Shown here piece after piece: positions 45,457 to 55,187 of a stretch of 55,435 bases of DNA. Made by a program: the position numbers and the translations under genes. Under the pieces are notes generated by a model. The model was not told the DNA's origin. It saw only the letters and a list, made by a program, of their open reading frames with translations, and did no database searches. Within the stretch, counting starts at the first letter, position 1. Every line of letters starts with the position of its first letter. The stretch comes from JAJDFU01 sp964641965 (GTDB lineage: Bacteria; Bacteroidota; Bacteroidia; Chitinophagales; Saprospiraceae), in the NCBI GenBank assembly GCA_964641965.1, contig CAZXLD010000032.1:1-55435 (forward strand). Reading direction: 5' to 3'.

Positions 45457-45981
45457 ATGCGAAAGTCAGAAATCAAAGCCTTACCCACCTTTTATGCTCG
45501 ATATGTAGCGCAGGTAGAAGATGAGCCCTTGCTACCCTTGTTGCGCAAATACCCTTCCTTTATGAAGGGTGAAGAAGCATTACTTCGCCAGTCGGCAGAC
45601 CTTCAATACGCGCCGGATAAATGGACGCCCAAGGACATTATCCAACACTTGATTGATACGGAGCGTGTGTTTTCTTATCGGGCCTTGCGCTTTTCAAGAG
45701 GCGATCAGACTGAGCTGCCGGGTTTTGACCAATCCCAATTTGCAGATGCGGCTCCGCTAAACCATCGGGAGATGGATGATCTGCTGGAAGAATTCCGGCA
45801 AGTGCGACAATCATCAAGGTTGTTCTTTGACAGCCTGCAAGCGGGACAATTTTCAAGCTCAGGTATGGCCAGCGGGGTCGAGATGTCGGTATTGGCCCTC
45901 GGTTTTCTACTGATAGGGCATCAGCTTCATCATGCCAATCTATTGAGAAAGCGTTATTTTCCATTGATAGGCAAAAGTTGA
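45457..45981 (+). CDS. DinB-family protein
   Basis: 174 residues from the ATG at 45457; the frame opens at 45409, but the shorter start gives MRKSEIKALPTFYARYV and the normal length. Four-helix DinB/YfiT-like bundle with metal-ligand positions in KDIIQHLIDTERVFSYRALRFSRGD and GHQLHHANLLRKRYF. Members are thiol transferases or of unknown role; DNA-damage induction is not shown here. Confidence 0.85.
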   Translation: MRKSEIKALPTFYARYVAQVEDEPLLPLLRKYPSFMKGEEALLRQSADLQYAPDKWTPKDIIQHLIDTERVFSYRALRFSRGDQTELPGFDQSQFADAAPLNHREMDDLLEEFRQVRQSSRLFFDSLQAGQFSSSGMASGVEMSVLALGFLLIGHQLHHANLLRKRYFPLIGKS

Positions 45982-46365
45982 AGTACCTACCCAAGTGGGT
46001 AGTTTTTGCGGCATATCCTGTTAATAATTGGTTAGGGTCCCTGATGGCCAAGCATGTATGACTAGGTGCGGGTATTTTTGTCCCGTCACTATTAGCCTTT
46101 CGACTCGACGAGGGAGAAATCTTTCTTTTTGGGGATAGGTCTGCAAGGTTGAACGGAAAGCGTATTGATGGTACTATTTCTTACGGTTTACATCTGGAAA
46201 GTTTAATGGGTAAGTCAATGGTACCCCTTCAGTTCAATGGATAAAAAATATTGAGAAAAATTAGGACAGTGACCCAACCCTGAGATCCGATGTGACGTCT
46301 TCGCGTATATGCCTCGGCATTTTTTGTAAAGACTCAGTATAAATTACCCGACAATCCTTAAATCA
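45982..46365. other. 384-bp intergenic region, no clear feature
   Basis: Lies between the DinB gene and the M43 protease gene. I find no gene, exact TAnnTTTG box, terminator-quality hairpin or repeat in it. Confidence 0.4.
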
Positions 46366-47277
46366 ATGAAAACAGTAATGCGTTTTTGGGCATTCTTTGC
46401 CCTCTTGTTGTTGGCTGCCTGCCAACAAGATCAGCCTATCCCGGACGAAGAAACACCTTGGGATGGAATTTACCGTATACCTATTGTGGTCCACGTTCTA
46501 CATCTTGGAGAGCCTCTTGGGGAGGGACACAACCTTTCTCGGGCTCGAATTGAAAGTCAAATTCAGGTTCTGAACCAGGATTTTCGTCGCCAGGCAGGTA
46601 CTCCCGGCTTTAACGACCATCCCGACGGCGCTGATGCCCGGATCGAATTCGTACTCGCGAAAACCGCCCCGGACGGTACTTCTACCGAGGGAATCGTTCG
46701 GGTAGACATGACACAAGTCGAGAATCCCGTTCCTTCCGGTGCCCATTTTGATTATTTCGCCTTTTACAGTTATTGGGATCCAGCCCTTTATTTGAACATC
46801 TGGTCTATCCCGCTGCCGGGTCTGGAGGATGTTTTCTTGGGCCAGGCTACCGGGCCCGATACCGATCTTCCGGGTGGAGATCTTTTTATTGCCGGTGAAC
46901 CTACACGAGCAGAGGGCGTCCACATTAACTCGGCTCATTTTGGTATCTCAAATGCTAGCCAACTGCATGGAATGGGAAGGACTGCCACCCACGAGGTGGG
47001 TCACTATCTAGGGTTACTACACCTTTGGGGCGATGGGAATTGCGAAACCAACGATTTTTGTGAAGATACCCCACCAGTTTCCAAGCATACCCAAGGATGT
47101 TCCGGACCGGCGCCCAAAGCTTGTGACGGCCAACTGGCCATGGTCGAAAACTACATGGATTTTACTCCGGACGCCTGTATGCATGTATTTACCAACGACC
47201 AAATTGCTCGTATGCATTACGTGTTGGAAAATAGTCCTTTTCGAAAATCCTTACTGACTTCCCCGGGCTTGAATTGA
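46366..47277 (+). CDS. Lipoprotein M43 zinc metalloprotease (pappalysin-like)
   Basis: 303 residues with signal and lipobox (LLLLAACQQDQP). The catalytic site is HEVGHYLGLLH (His209, Glu210, His213, His219), followed by paired-Cys loops NCETNDFCEDTPP and CDGQLAMVENYMDFTPDACM, which includes the Met-turn. It matches the Bacteroidota M43 cytophagalysin/pappalysin type. Attached to a membrane face and likely digesting extracellular protein. No T9SS domain is present, unlike many relatives. Confidence 0.92.
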   Translation: MKTVMRFWAFFALLLLAACQQDQPIPDEETPWDGIYRIPIVVHVLHLGEPLGEGHNLSRARIESQIQVLNQDFRRQAGTPGFNDHPDGADARIEFVLAKTAPDGTSTEGIVRVDMTQVENPVPSGAHFDYFAFYSYWDPALYLNIWSIPLPGLEDVFLGQATGPDTDLPGGDLFIAGEPTRAEGVHINSAHFGISNASQLHGMGRTATHEVGHYLGLLHLWGDGNCETNDFCEDTPPVSKHTQGCSGPAPKACDGQLAMVENYMDFTPDACMHVFTNDQIARMHYVLENSPFRKSLLTSPGLN

Positions 47278-47410
47278 TGGCCAGGGGAATAAGAGCAAAA
47301 TAAGCTCAAAACCATCGTCCTACCATAAAGCGCACATTCTGAAATCAATGGATTATCAGTTGATCTGTGAGTGGTATTGCTTTTTTTAAAATAAAATCAC
47401 CCAAATCGCC

Positions 47411-49744
47411 ATGAGAAATGTACGTACAACTTTTGTTTGGATCGCCGGCTTTCTTTTACCCTACCTTGCTATTGGGCAATGGGATATCGAATTCCCGGAT
47501 GCTACCCGGAATAGCTACTTCCATTTGGCTAATCCTCCGGACTCTGCTACCTGGATTGCCCTGGGGCAAGATCTCCTGTTGATAGATACTAATACGCTGC
47601 AGCCTGTAGTTCAACCGACATTCGATTTGCCCTACAGCTTTGAAAATCTGCTGGTCACCTTTCCAGCTCCACAGCCCCACAGTGACATGGTCTTTACGTC
47701 TGCTGACACCGGTTTCATTGCCATTTTTGACAAAATTATGAAGACCACAAATGGAGGGGCAAGTTGGGAAGTGGTCAAACAGCTCGAACCCAACAATTCC
47801 ACCTATCCACTAAGCGCCTTTTTTACCAATTTGAATTTTCCGACTCCACAAGTAGGCTATGCGGTAGGTACGTTCGATAAAATCTTTAAGACCGTTGATG
47901 GGGGAGAAAACTGGGAAGAATTGCAATGGAGTACCTCCTCGGCCCCCTACCGCCGATTAAGTGAGGTCGTGTTCCGGAATGAGCTGGAGGGCTATGTGGT
48001 GGGGTATGAGGTGGATGATATCCTGCTGAATATTGGCGTTTACAGGGCTTTTCTGCTCAAAACCGAAGATGGGGGGCAACAATGGGAAGAAATTCAAGTC
48101 CTTCCGGGGATTGGAGAAAGTGACCACCACTATGGTAAGCTCCAACCAGTAAATGATACCACCCTTTACCTGTCTTTGACAAACCGAAACTATGTTTTTC
48201 CCGGGGATCTCTTGTTACGGTCAACGGATAGCGGGGATTCGTGGGAAACCATTCCAACGGGAACGGATAGTACGGCAGGTCCTCTGATCCGAGATATGTA
48301 CTGGTTTTCAGAAGATGAAGGTCTTCTGCTTGGTTCTCCTAGCGGGTTGCAATTGGCGAAGCAGGTGTATCGGACCGAGAATGGGGGAGCAAGTTGGGAG
48401 GTTGTGGAGCTTCCGGTATGGCCAGCTCTGACTTTTGATCAGTTGTATGCGCAAAAGATTTCTTTCAAAGGAGATCGCGGGCTGATTGTTGGTACCGGGG
48501 GAAGCCTGCTCTACTCTAATGATCGAGGGGAATCCTGGCAGTCCCTGGTTCAAGGCTTTCCGAACCTGAATGATATCTACATGACAAGTCCCGATCAAGG
48601 AATAGCCGTTGGAAACGGAGGCTATATACTGGAAAAGCAAGGAGCCGATTGGAAGGTCACCCCTCATCCGGAGGATACGCTCACCTATGCTCAAGATCTT
48701 ACTAAGGTGAAAGGTAATGGTCAGGGAAAGCTGGTTGTACTGAATCGAATTGGAGAATCCTTCACCCGGCTGCCTGGAGAAACGGAATGGGTAGCGATTA
48801 TGGGGAGAGTAGGCGATACGGTAGTACTCGATGTGGCGCTTCGCGGCCAGGAAGAGTACCTATTAGCCTTGCTGTTTGGTCTGGAATTAACCCTCTTGCA
48901 TCGGGAAAATCCGGGCGCGGAATGGGGTTCCGCCACTATCAAACAGGTACCTATTGATTTTCAGGCGGGTCGGCTGCAAGTAATGCCCTCCGGCCAGATT
49001 TACGCGGCTTACAACGACCAGCTATTTGCCAGTTCGGATCTTGAAATAGGCTGGGATACACTTTTGACCCTGGCGCAGAGTAATTTCCAAGACCGATTTT
49101 ACTTTTTTAATGACCAAACCGGCTGGATGATTGGTGAAGAAACCATTTGGAGAACGGTTGATGGTGGCGTCAATTGGGAGCAGGGAACACTCCTCAACAG
49201 TTCGAATCTTGGAGGGTTTACGGTGCTGCAACATATTACTGCCTTTGACTCCGCCCATGCAGTAGCGTTTGCCCAATTGTATCCGGATTCCGGGAATGTG
49301 GCCAGAGACTTGTATTACTATACCCAAGATGGTGGGCAAAACTGGGAATTGATGGAAATCCCATTTCAGCAGGAGTCTTGGTTTTTCGGAATTACCGGTT
49401 CGGATGTGGTCGACGGGAGCTTGTATGTGCCTTATACAAATGGGGTCATTTTCAGATTGGATGAAGATATTGTTTCGCCCATAGAGGATCCGGTTGAAGG
49501 GCAAGACTTGTGGGTCTATCCAAATCCCGCCAGGGATGAGGTCCGCATTCATCATCCGTTCCCATACGTACATGCTCGATTGCTGAACCTAAACGGACAA
49601 GTGATTCGGGAGTATACAGCTATAGAGCCAGATAGGCCGTTCCACCTCCAGTTGGAGGTGCCCGGAATCTATTGGCTGCAGGTTTTCAGGTCGGACTTTC
49701 AAACTACCCTAAAAGTGTTGGTTCAGGGACGGAAAGGCAGGTGA
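47411..49744 (+). CDS. T9SS-secreted YCF48-like beta-propeller protein
   Basis: 777 residues with a signal peptide (FVWIAGFLLPYLAIGQ). Eight Asp-box/BNR-like blades recur (TNGGASWEVV, VDGGENWEEL, EDGGQQWEEI, TDSGDSWETI, ENGGASWEVV, NDRGESWQSL, VDGGVNWEQG, QDGGQNWELM). The C-terminal ~80 residues are a T9SS type A domain (LWVYPNPARDEVRIHH...PGIYWLQVF). Likely a surface or extracellular binding protein; no sialidase catalytic residues are claimed. Confidence 0.88.
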   Translation: MRNVRTTFVWIAGFLLPYLAIGQWDIEFPDATRNSYFHLANPPDSATWIALGQDLLLIDTNTLQPVVQPTFDLPYSFENLLVTFPAPQPHSDMVFTSADTGFIAIFDKIMKTTNGGASWEVVKQLEPNNSTYPLSAFFTNLNFPTPQVGYAVGTFDKIFKTVDGGENWEELQWSTSSAPYRRLSEVVFRNELEGYVVGYEVDDILLNIGVYRAFLLKTEDGGQQWEEIQVLPGIGESDHHYGKLQPVNDTTLYLSLTNRNYVFPGDLLLRSTDSGDSWETIPTGTDSTAGPLIRDMYWFSEDEGLLLGSPSGLQLAKQVYRTENGGASWEVVELPVWPALTFDQLYAQKISFKGDRGLIVGTGGSLLYSNDRGESWQSLVQGFPNLNDIYMTSPDQGIAVGNGGYILEKQGADWKVTPHPEDTLTYAQDLTKVKGNGQGKLVVLNRIGESFTRLPGETEWVAIMGRVGDTVVLDVALRGQEEYLLALLFGLELTLLHRENPGAEWGSATIKQVPIDFQAGRLQVMPSGQIYAAYNDQLFASSDLEIGWDTLLTLAQSNFQDRFYFFNDQTGWMIGEETIWRTVDGGVNWEQGTLLNSSNLGGFTVLQHITAFDSAHAVAFAQLYPDSGNVARDLYYYTQDGGQNWELMEIPFQQESWFFGITGSDVVDGSLYVPYTNGVIFRLDEDIVSPIEDPVEGQDLWVYPNPARDEVRIHHPFPYVHARLLNLNGQVIREYTAIEPDRPFHLQLEVPGIYWLQVFRSDFQTTLKVLVQGRKGR

Positions 49745-49806
49745 TGGACCGAATTTTGATTATTTATAGCTGATTTTACGCACCAATTTAACGATTCGAA
49801 ATAGAC

Positions 49807-49866
49807 TTTAGATGATAAGGTATTAGATAGCTTATCTAGATGATTACCAGATTTTTATCGTCTAAA
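49807..49866. repeat. 60-bp imperfect inverted repeat with nested hairpin
   Basis: The outer arms TTTAGATGATAA (49807-49818) and TTATCGTCTAAA (49855-49866) pair with one G-T. GGTA/TACC pair inside, and an AGATA-gct-TATCT hairpin caps it. It lies in the 339-bp gene-free gap 49745-50083. No transposase or ORF is associated. It may be a small palindromic element or a processed 3' RNA structure. Confidence 0.55.
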
Positions 49867-50052
49867 AACCTGCAGTCTAATGTCTTTTTCACTTGAAAGT
49901 ATGGTTTTGACTTTTGGCATCCCATCAACATGGAATTTGTGTAAGGTCAGTTAATAATGTAGAACCGAATACACTCAGGGACGAATTAGGTTGTAGGCCT
50001 TCACTGCTCAATGAAGCTTTGGTGGCCTTGACTTTCTCCTAATAACGGAATC

Positions 50053-50086
50053 AAAGGCTATCCTCTTTTGAGGGTAGCCTTTTTTA
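50053..50086 (+). terminator. Strong hairpin terminator
   Basis: A 13-bp stem with one G-T pair (50053-50065 with 50070-50082), a TTTT loop and a T-rich tail TTTTTTATT on the plus strand. It lies 309 bp past the propeller gene and one base past the stop of the minus-strand gene, where the opposite-strand tail TTTGATT is weaker, so it may work in both directions. Confidence 0.75.
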
Positions 50087-50758
50087 TTGGTCCGATATCG
50101 ACTTCTCCGCCTCCCCGCGAAAGTCTTCCGGTTCGGTTTCTCCCTTTTTTCGGGCTTTGGCTTTTGCGGTTTCGTGATTGAAATCCAAAGGGAAGAACTG
50201 AGTCTTTTTACCCAGTTGTTGGGCAGCCAGGAGTTCGTCGCGGGCAACTTCACCACCGCCAATGGCGATCAACTCATCAGAAACTGCGACCATGAGGCGA
50301 GAAGTAGGGGAGAGCTTTTCCTTGCCCGGCACCTGACCACCCCATAAGGAATCCCGTACAAAAAAAGGTTGGTCTACGGCATCCGAAAGGGGCACGGCAT
50401 ATTCAAGCGCCTGGGAAGAAACGATACCGGTCGTATAAAAGCCCTTCCTCTTGGCCAACGGATAAATGGCTCCTATACCTTCGGGAGTAGCTCCTATATT
50501 CACAACCGTGTATGCCGGGTTATAGGAATCCAACACACGATCAGCAAGGAGCAGCATCGAATCCGCATGCTCATAACCAGCACCAGAAAAGCCCAGGAAG
50601 GTCACCACATATTTACCCTGGTCCTTAAAAAACTGTTGGATCTTATCCGGCGAGGTCGTTTTCTGCATAGTTGGTCCGGTGCAATTGGCAAGTAGATGAA
50701 AGGAAAATAATACAAAAAACGGGTATGGCCATGTCAGGAGGATTCGAGTATTGCTCAT
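50084..50758 (-). CDS. Exported lipoprotein with SLOG/Rossmann-like domain
   Basis: 224 residues with signal and lipobox (FHLLANCTGPT). The mature part is alpha/beta: YVVTFLGFSGAGYEHADSM, AYTVVNIGATPEGIGAIYPLAKRKGF, and VAVSDELIAIGGGEVARDELLAAQQLGKKTQFFPLDF. The GGG-x-VARDEL pattern is like SLOG/LOG nucleotide-binding domains, which are normally cytoplasmic. The C-terminus is charged. Exact function unknown. It is divergent from the 51018 gene. Confidence 0.72.
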   Translation of the reverse strand: MSNTRILLTWPYPFFVLFSFHLLANCTGPTMQKTTSPDKIQQFFKDQGKYVVTFLGFSGAGYEHADSMLLLADRVLDSYNPAYTVVNIGATPEGIGAIYPLAKRKGFYTTGIVSSQALEYAVPLSDAVDQPFFVRDSLWGGQVPGKEKLSPTSRLMVAVSDELIAIGGGEVARDELLAAQQLGKKTQFFPLDFNHETAKAKARKKGETEPEDFRGEAEKSISDQ

Positions 50759-51017
50759 GCGATTTCATTCGATAGGTTTACAGACTGTTCATCGGCGGGT
50801 ATTCACCTAACCTGAATGGGGTAGACCGTTTCTTGGAGTGATCTAACCGTTTTCCTCGAAAGAAATGGCATTGGCTAGGTTGACACCTTTTTACCGTTTC
50901 TGGTCATAAATTAAGGAATACATTTAAAGTAAATCTCTTTTTGAGATCTAGTAAAGAACAATAGCTTGATAAGGTCGAAAGGCCTGGAAAAGCTGAAACA
51001 CACTAACAATTGATCCC

Positions 51018-54000
51018 ATGAAATTACTCTACCTCACGGTGGGCCTTGCTCTCCTGTGCACGTGTACGCTTTTTAGTCAGGTCGAACTGACCGGCGAATT
51101 ACGGAAATGGCACAAAATTACCTTAACCTTTGATGGCCCCAACTCTTCGGAGGCGGCAGATCCAAACCCTTTCACCGATTACCGCTTACAGGTTACCTTC
51201 ACCAACGGCAATACCTCCTATACCGTACCCGGCTACTTTGCAGCCGATGGCAACGCCGGAGAAAGCAGCGCCTTTTCCGGCAATAAATGGCGAGTGCATT
51301 TTGCTCCGGATGCAACCGGGACCTGGAACTGGACTGCTTCTTTCCGTACCGGTGAAGACGTTGCGCTATCATCCGAACCTGCTGCAGGCGAAGCCCTGTC
51401 TTTTGATGGCGAAACCGGAAGCTTTAACATAAGTGCTACAAACAAATCCGGGCGTGACCTTCGGGGCAAAGGCAGACTGCAATATATAGGGGAAAGGTAC
51501 CTCCAATTTGCTGAAACCGGCGAATACTTCCTTAAGATCGGTGCGGATGCACCCGAAAACTTTTTTGCGTACGATGATTTCGATAACACCCCTGATAATG
51601 GCAATCGGCGCAAAAGCTGGGGCCCACATATTCAGGATTGGAACGAAGGTGATCCCACCTGGAAGAACGATAAGGGTAAAGGTATCATCGGAGCCGTCAA
51701 CTACCTTTCCGAACAAGGACAGAATGTATTTTCCTTCCTCACGATGAACATCAGTGGGGATGATAAAAACGTGTTCCCCTACATCAGCGACAATCGGAAT
51801 GATTTTTTGCGGATGGATTGTTCCAAGCTTGATCAATGGGAAATGGTACTGGAGCATGCAGATAAGATGGGCATGTACCTCCACTTCAAAACTCAGGAAA
51901 CAGAAAATGATCAACTGCTGGATGGTGGGGATCTGGGTAATGAGCGGAGGCTTTATTACCGGGAATTGATCGCCCGCTTTGGGCATCACCTGGCTTTGAA
52001 TTGGAATATAGGGGAAGAGAACACCAATACCGAGGCCCAGCGCAAAGCGTTTGCTACCTTTTTCAAAGAAAATGACCCTTACGGCCACAATATTGTCATC
52101 CATACCTATCCCGGTCAGGACGATCAGGTGTATACCGACTTGTTGGGTAATGCCAGCGACTACACCGGAGCTAGCCTACAGGTGGGTTGGAATGGAACCC
52201 ACAAACGCACGCTGGAATGGATTGGTAAGTCCAAAGATGCCGGTAAGAATTGGGTAGTGGCGAATGACGAACAAGGGAATGCGCAGATAGGAGTGCCCGA
52301 AAACGGTTTTGAAGGTCCGCCCGATCACGATGGCATACGTCAGCAGGTGCTATGGGGACACTTGATGGCCGGTGGCGCAGGCGTAGAATATTATTTCGGG
52401 TACAGCCGCCCGCATTCTGACCTCACCTGCGAAGATTTTCGGTCCCGCAGTAACATGTGGGCTTACAATAAAATTGCCTGGGATTTCTTCACTACCTATG
52501 TTCCCTTTTGGGAAATGGAAAACCAGAATGATCTGGTTGGAAACAACAATGACAACGACAATGAATTTTGCTTCGCCAATCCTGGACAGATCTACGTGGT
52601 GTATCTGGGGGACGGTGGCAATCATAATCTGGACCTCGAAAACAGTACAGAAACTTTCGAGATCAGCTGGTTCAACCCTAGAAGTGGGGGGAATCTAATT
52701 GACGGGGGCACTATTATAGGCCCGGGAGAACAAAGCCTGGGCAATCCACCAAATGCTACTAATGAGGACTGGGTTGCGCTGGTTACATTGGCGGAGACTA
52801 GTCCAAAACCTTTGGAGTTAACTAATCCTGGGGACCAGAATGGCACTGAAGGAGATCAAGTTAACTTCTTCCTCAATGCCACCGGAGGAGAAGGGGATTA
52901 TACCTTTGCAGCAAATGGCCTCCCCGAAGCACTTGCTCTGGATCCACAGACTGGAGCTATTTCGGGTATCCTGGCTTTGCCAGAACCCAATGGGCAGGAT
53001 ACACTACCTGGAGCCTCAGCAAACAGTCCATATGCGGTGGAAATAATCGTTTCGGATAGCGGGAATCCTGTAGCCTCTGATACGATTTCTTTCACCTGGA
53101 CAGTAGATCCTTTTGTAGAGGCTTGCCCCGCAGCTGGAACACCCTGCGACGACCAGAATCCCGAAACAATTAATGATGTAGAGGATGGTGAATGTAACTG
53201 TACCGGGGAAATACCCGAGCCTAATCCAACCCCTGAGTTGGTACTGACCAACCCTGGTGACCAAACCCATGCAGAAGGAGAAACCATTAATCTACCTATT
53301 CCGGGTACAGGTGGCGAAGGTGCCTATACCTACTCTGCTACCGGTCTTCCACCAGACCTGACTATTGATCCAGCGACCGGAGTCATTTCAGGTGTGCTTA
53401 AAGCAGAATCTATCGCCCCAAGCACCAATGGAGCGTTTCAAGAGGAAAATGGACTGCTTATCCTGGAGATTGAATCTGTTCCTTTCCAGGAAGGTGGTTG
53501 GGAAGAAAAAACGGAAAATGGGATCACCTATTACGAAGGGACTCGAAACAGCTTGTCCAATCCACAAACCGATATCCTGGATTTCCCCCTTCAGATTACT
53601 ACCACCGGTCTGTACCAGTTTGTTTGGCGTTCGAATATTCTCAGGCAAAATGAGCCCACCGAGCACAACGATAGTTGGCTCAAATTCGAAAATACCTCAG
53701 ACGTTGTCTTTTTTGGATATAAGGGTGGGGTAAACAATGAACAAGTTCTAATAAATGCCTTAAACAACAGCAACAACATCGTCTATCCTAAAGGCAGTGG
53801 GCTGGAAGGCCCCGGGACGACTCCGGAGGGGCAGTCCAAGGATGGTTTTTTCAAGATCTACCGAAGTGGACAGGGCGAATGGAAATGGCAATCGCGGACC
53901 AGCGATAATGATGCGCATAACGTTTTTGTTTGGTTTAAAACGCCTGGGGAATACCTGATGCAAGTCAGCAACCGGTCGCAAGGGCACAAGATTGATAAAA

Positions 54001-55112
54001 TGTCACTAGCCAAGATCGACACCTACGGCTACAACTATGCTGGCAATGAGCTGAATGATACCCCGGAATCGACGAGAAGTGACGGTACCGAAGGAACAAT
54101 CATTCCCGGTGCAGCTGAAAACAGCCCTTATCTGGTTACGGTGATCGTGGAAGATAACGGGAATCCTGCTCAAACCGATACGATTACCTTCCTTTGGACA
54201 ATAGCTCCGATTGACGAGCCTTGTCCTGTAGCAGGTACTGCCTGTGATGATATGAATCCGAATACGGTCAACGATATGGAAGATGGAAATTGCAATTGTG
54301 TAGGGGAAGTGGTCCCTCCACCGCCTCCTCCGGCCACCGATTTTGATCTTTGGGTAGAAGCTGAATGCGGTGATTTCGGTGAAAACTGGACTGTGGAAAC
54401 TAGCGGACAGGCATCCAATGAAGCATTTTTGATGCCTTCGGTCTCCGTCTCGAATCTGGTTGATCCACCAACCAATCAGGCAGATTGGATCCGGTACCGG
54501 GTTTCTGTGCCTGAAGCAGGCAACTATCAGCTGTACGCCCGGACGATCACTTCCAGTGGCGATGATAATTCATTTTGGGTCCGTGCGAATAATCAGAGCT
54601 GGCTTAAATGGAATGATATCAATGCCACCAGCTTTAGCAATCAGTTTCAGTGGGATCTGGCAGAAGGCGAACTAGAAAATAATCAGGGTTTTGTTAATGT
54701 ATTTAACCTGGAGAGCGGCTTAAATACCATCGATTTTGCATTGCGTGAGCCAGGTATACAATTTGATAAACTGTTGATCACCAACTATGCATCTGAGCCG
54801 GACGGTATGGGAGGATCTGGCCTGGCTTGTACAATCACTGGTGTCGATTCCAGCCCAATATTGAAAGAGGTCGTCCTATTTCCGGTCCCGGCCAGCTTTC
54901 AATTAACCATCCTAGGGGAATGGGAATCCTTTGAGGCCAGACCTGGATTGGATGAAGCGACTATTTCCAATAGCCTTGGCCAGTTGGTTCGATCTATTCC
55001 CCTTCCTGAAGGAGCAGTATTTGAGCTATCGATCGATGTTTCGGACTTAGCTCCTGGCATGTATGCTTTACGAATTGGATCCTTTACAAGGGCCATTTTG
55101 ATCAGTAGGTAA
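51018..55112 (+). CDS. T9SS-secreted multidomain DUF5060 glycosidase-like protein
   Basis: 1364 residues. Signal peptide; DUF5060 N-terminal beta domain (~20-105); TIM-barrel-like catalytic region (~145-500) with candidate acidic residues in WNIGEEN (Glu333/334) and NDEQG (Glu418); a beta domain after it; a putative Ig (He_PIG) domain (~600-700); a Cys-rich linker (~703-735); a second He_PIG domain (~740-1065) split by a ~225-residue insertion; another Cys-rich linker; a carbohydrate-binding-like domain (~1107-1260); and a T9SS type A domain. It is probably a polysaccharide-degrading enzyme of unknown substrate. Confidence 0.85.
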   Translation: MKLLYLTVGLALLCTCTLFSQVELTGELRKWHKITLTFDGPNSSEAADPNPFTDYRLQVTFTNGNTSYTVPGYFAADGNAGESSAFSGNKWRVHFAPDATGTWNWTASFRTGEDVALSSEPAAGEALSFDGETGSFNISATNKSGRDLRGKGRLQYIGERYLQFAETGEYFLKIGADAPENFFAYDDFDNTPDNGNRRKSWGPHIQDWNEGDPTWKNDKGKGIIGAVNYLSEQGQNVFSFLTMNISGDDKNVFPYISDNRNDFLRMDCSKLDQWEMVLEHADKMGMYLHFKTQETENDQLLDGGDLGNERRLYYRELIARFGHHLALNWNIGEENTNTEAQRKAFATFFKENDPYGHNIVIHTYPGQDDQVYTDLLGNASDYTGASLQVGWNGTHKRTLEWIGKSKDAGKNWVVANDEQGNAQIGVPENGFEGPPDHDGIRQQVLWGHLMAGGAGVEYYFGYSRPHSDLTCEDFRSRSNMWAYNKIAWDFFTTYVPFWEMENQNDLVGNNNDNDNEFCFANPGQIYVVYLGDGGNHNLDLENSTETFEISWFNPRSGGNLIDGGTIIGPGEQSLGNPPNATNEDWVALVTLAETSPKPLELTNPGDQNGTEGDQVNFFLNATGGEGDYTFAANGLPEALALDPQTGAISGILALPEPNGQDTLPGASANSPYAVEIIVSDSGNPVASDTISFTWTVDPFVEACPAAGTPCDDQNPETINDVEDGECNCTGEIPEPNPTPELVLTNPGDQTHAEGETINLPIPGTGGEGAYTYSATGLPPDLTIDPATGVISGVLKAESIAPSTNGAFQEENGLLILEIESVPFQEGGWEEKTENGITYYEGTRNSLSNPQTDILDFPLQITTTGLYQFVWRSNILRQNEPTEHNDSWLKFENTSDVVFFGYKGGVNNEQVLINALNNSNNIVYPKGSGLEGPGTTPEGQSKDGFFKIYRSGQGEWKWQSRTSDNDAHNVFVWFKTPGEYLMQVSNRSQGHKIDKMSLAKIDTYGYNYAGNELNDTPESTRSDGTEGTIIPGAAENSPYLVTVIVEDNGNPAQTDTITFLWTIAPIDEPCPVAGTACDDMNPNTVNDMEDGNCNCVGEVVPPPPPPATDFDLWVEAECGDFGENWTVETSGQASNEAFLMPSVSVSNLVDPPTNQADWIRYRVSVPEAGNYQLYARTITSSGDDNSFWVRANNQSWLKWNDINATSFSNQFQWDLAEGELENNQGFVNVFNLESGLNTIDFALREPGIQFDKLLITNYASEPDGMGGSGLACTITGVDSSPILKEVVLFPVPASFQLTILGEWESFEARPGLDEATISNSLGQLVRSIPLPEGAVFELSIDVSDLAPGMYALRIGSFTRAILISR

Positions 55113-55140
55113 TTTGCTTCAGATCCATCGTCTGAACATG

Positions 55141-55169
55141 GGCTCTCGATACAGTCGGGGGCCTTTTTT
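55141..55169 (+). terminator. Rho-independent terminator of the 51018-55112 gene
   Basis: A 9-bp stem with two G-T pairs (55141-55149 with 55155-55163) followed by six T residues, 28 bp beyond the stop codon. The repeat element copy B begins 19 bp later. Confidence 0.8.
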
Positions 55170-55187
55170 CGTTTGGTTAATACAGCT

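Noticed and set aside
52350..53287. Antisense ORFs in the DUF5060 gene
   Set aside because: They are shadows of a long coding frame with clear domains and a T9SS end.
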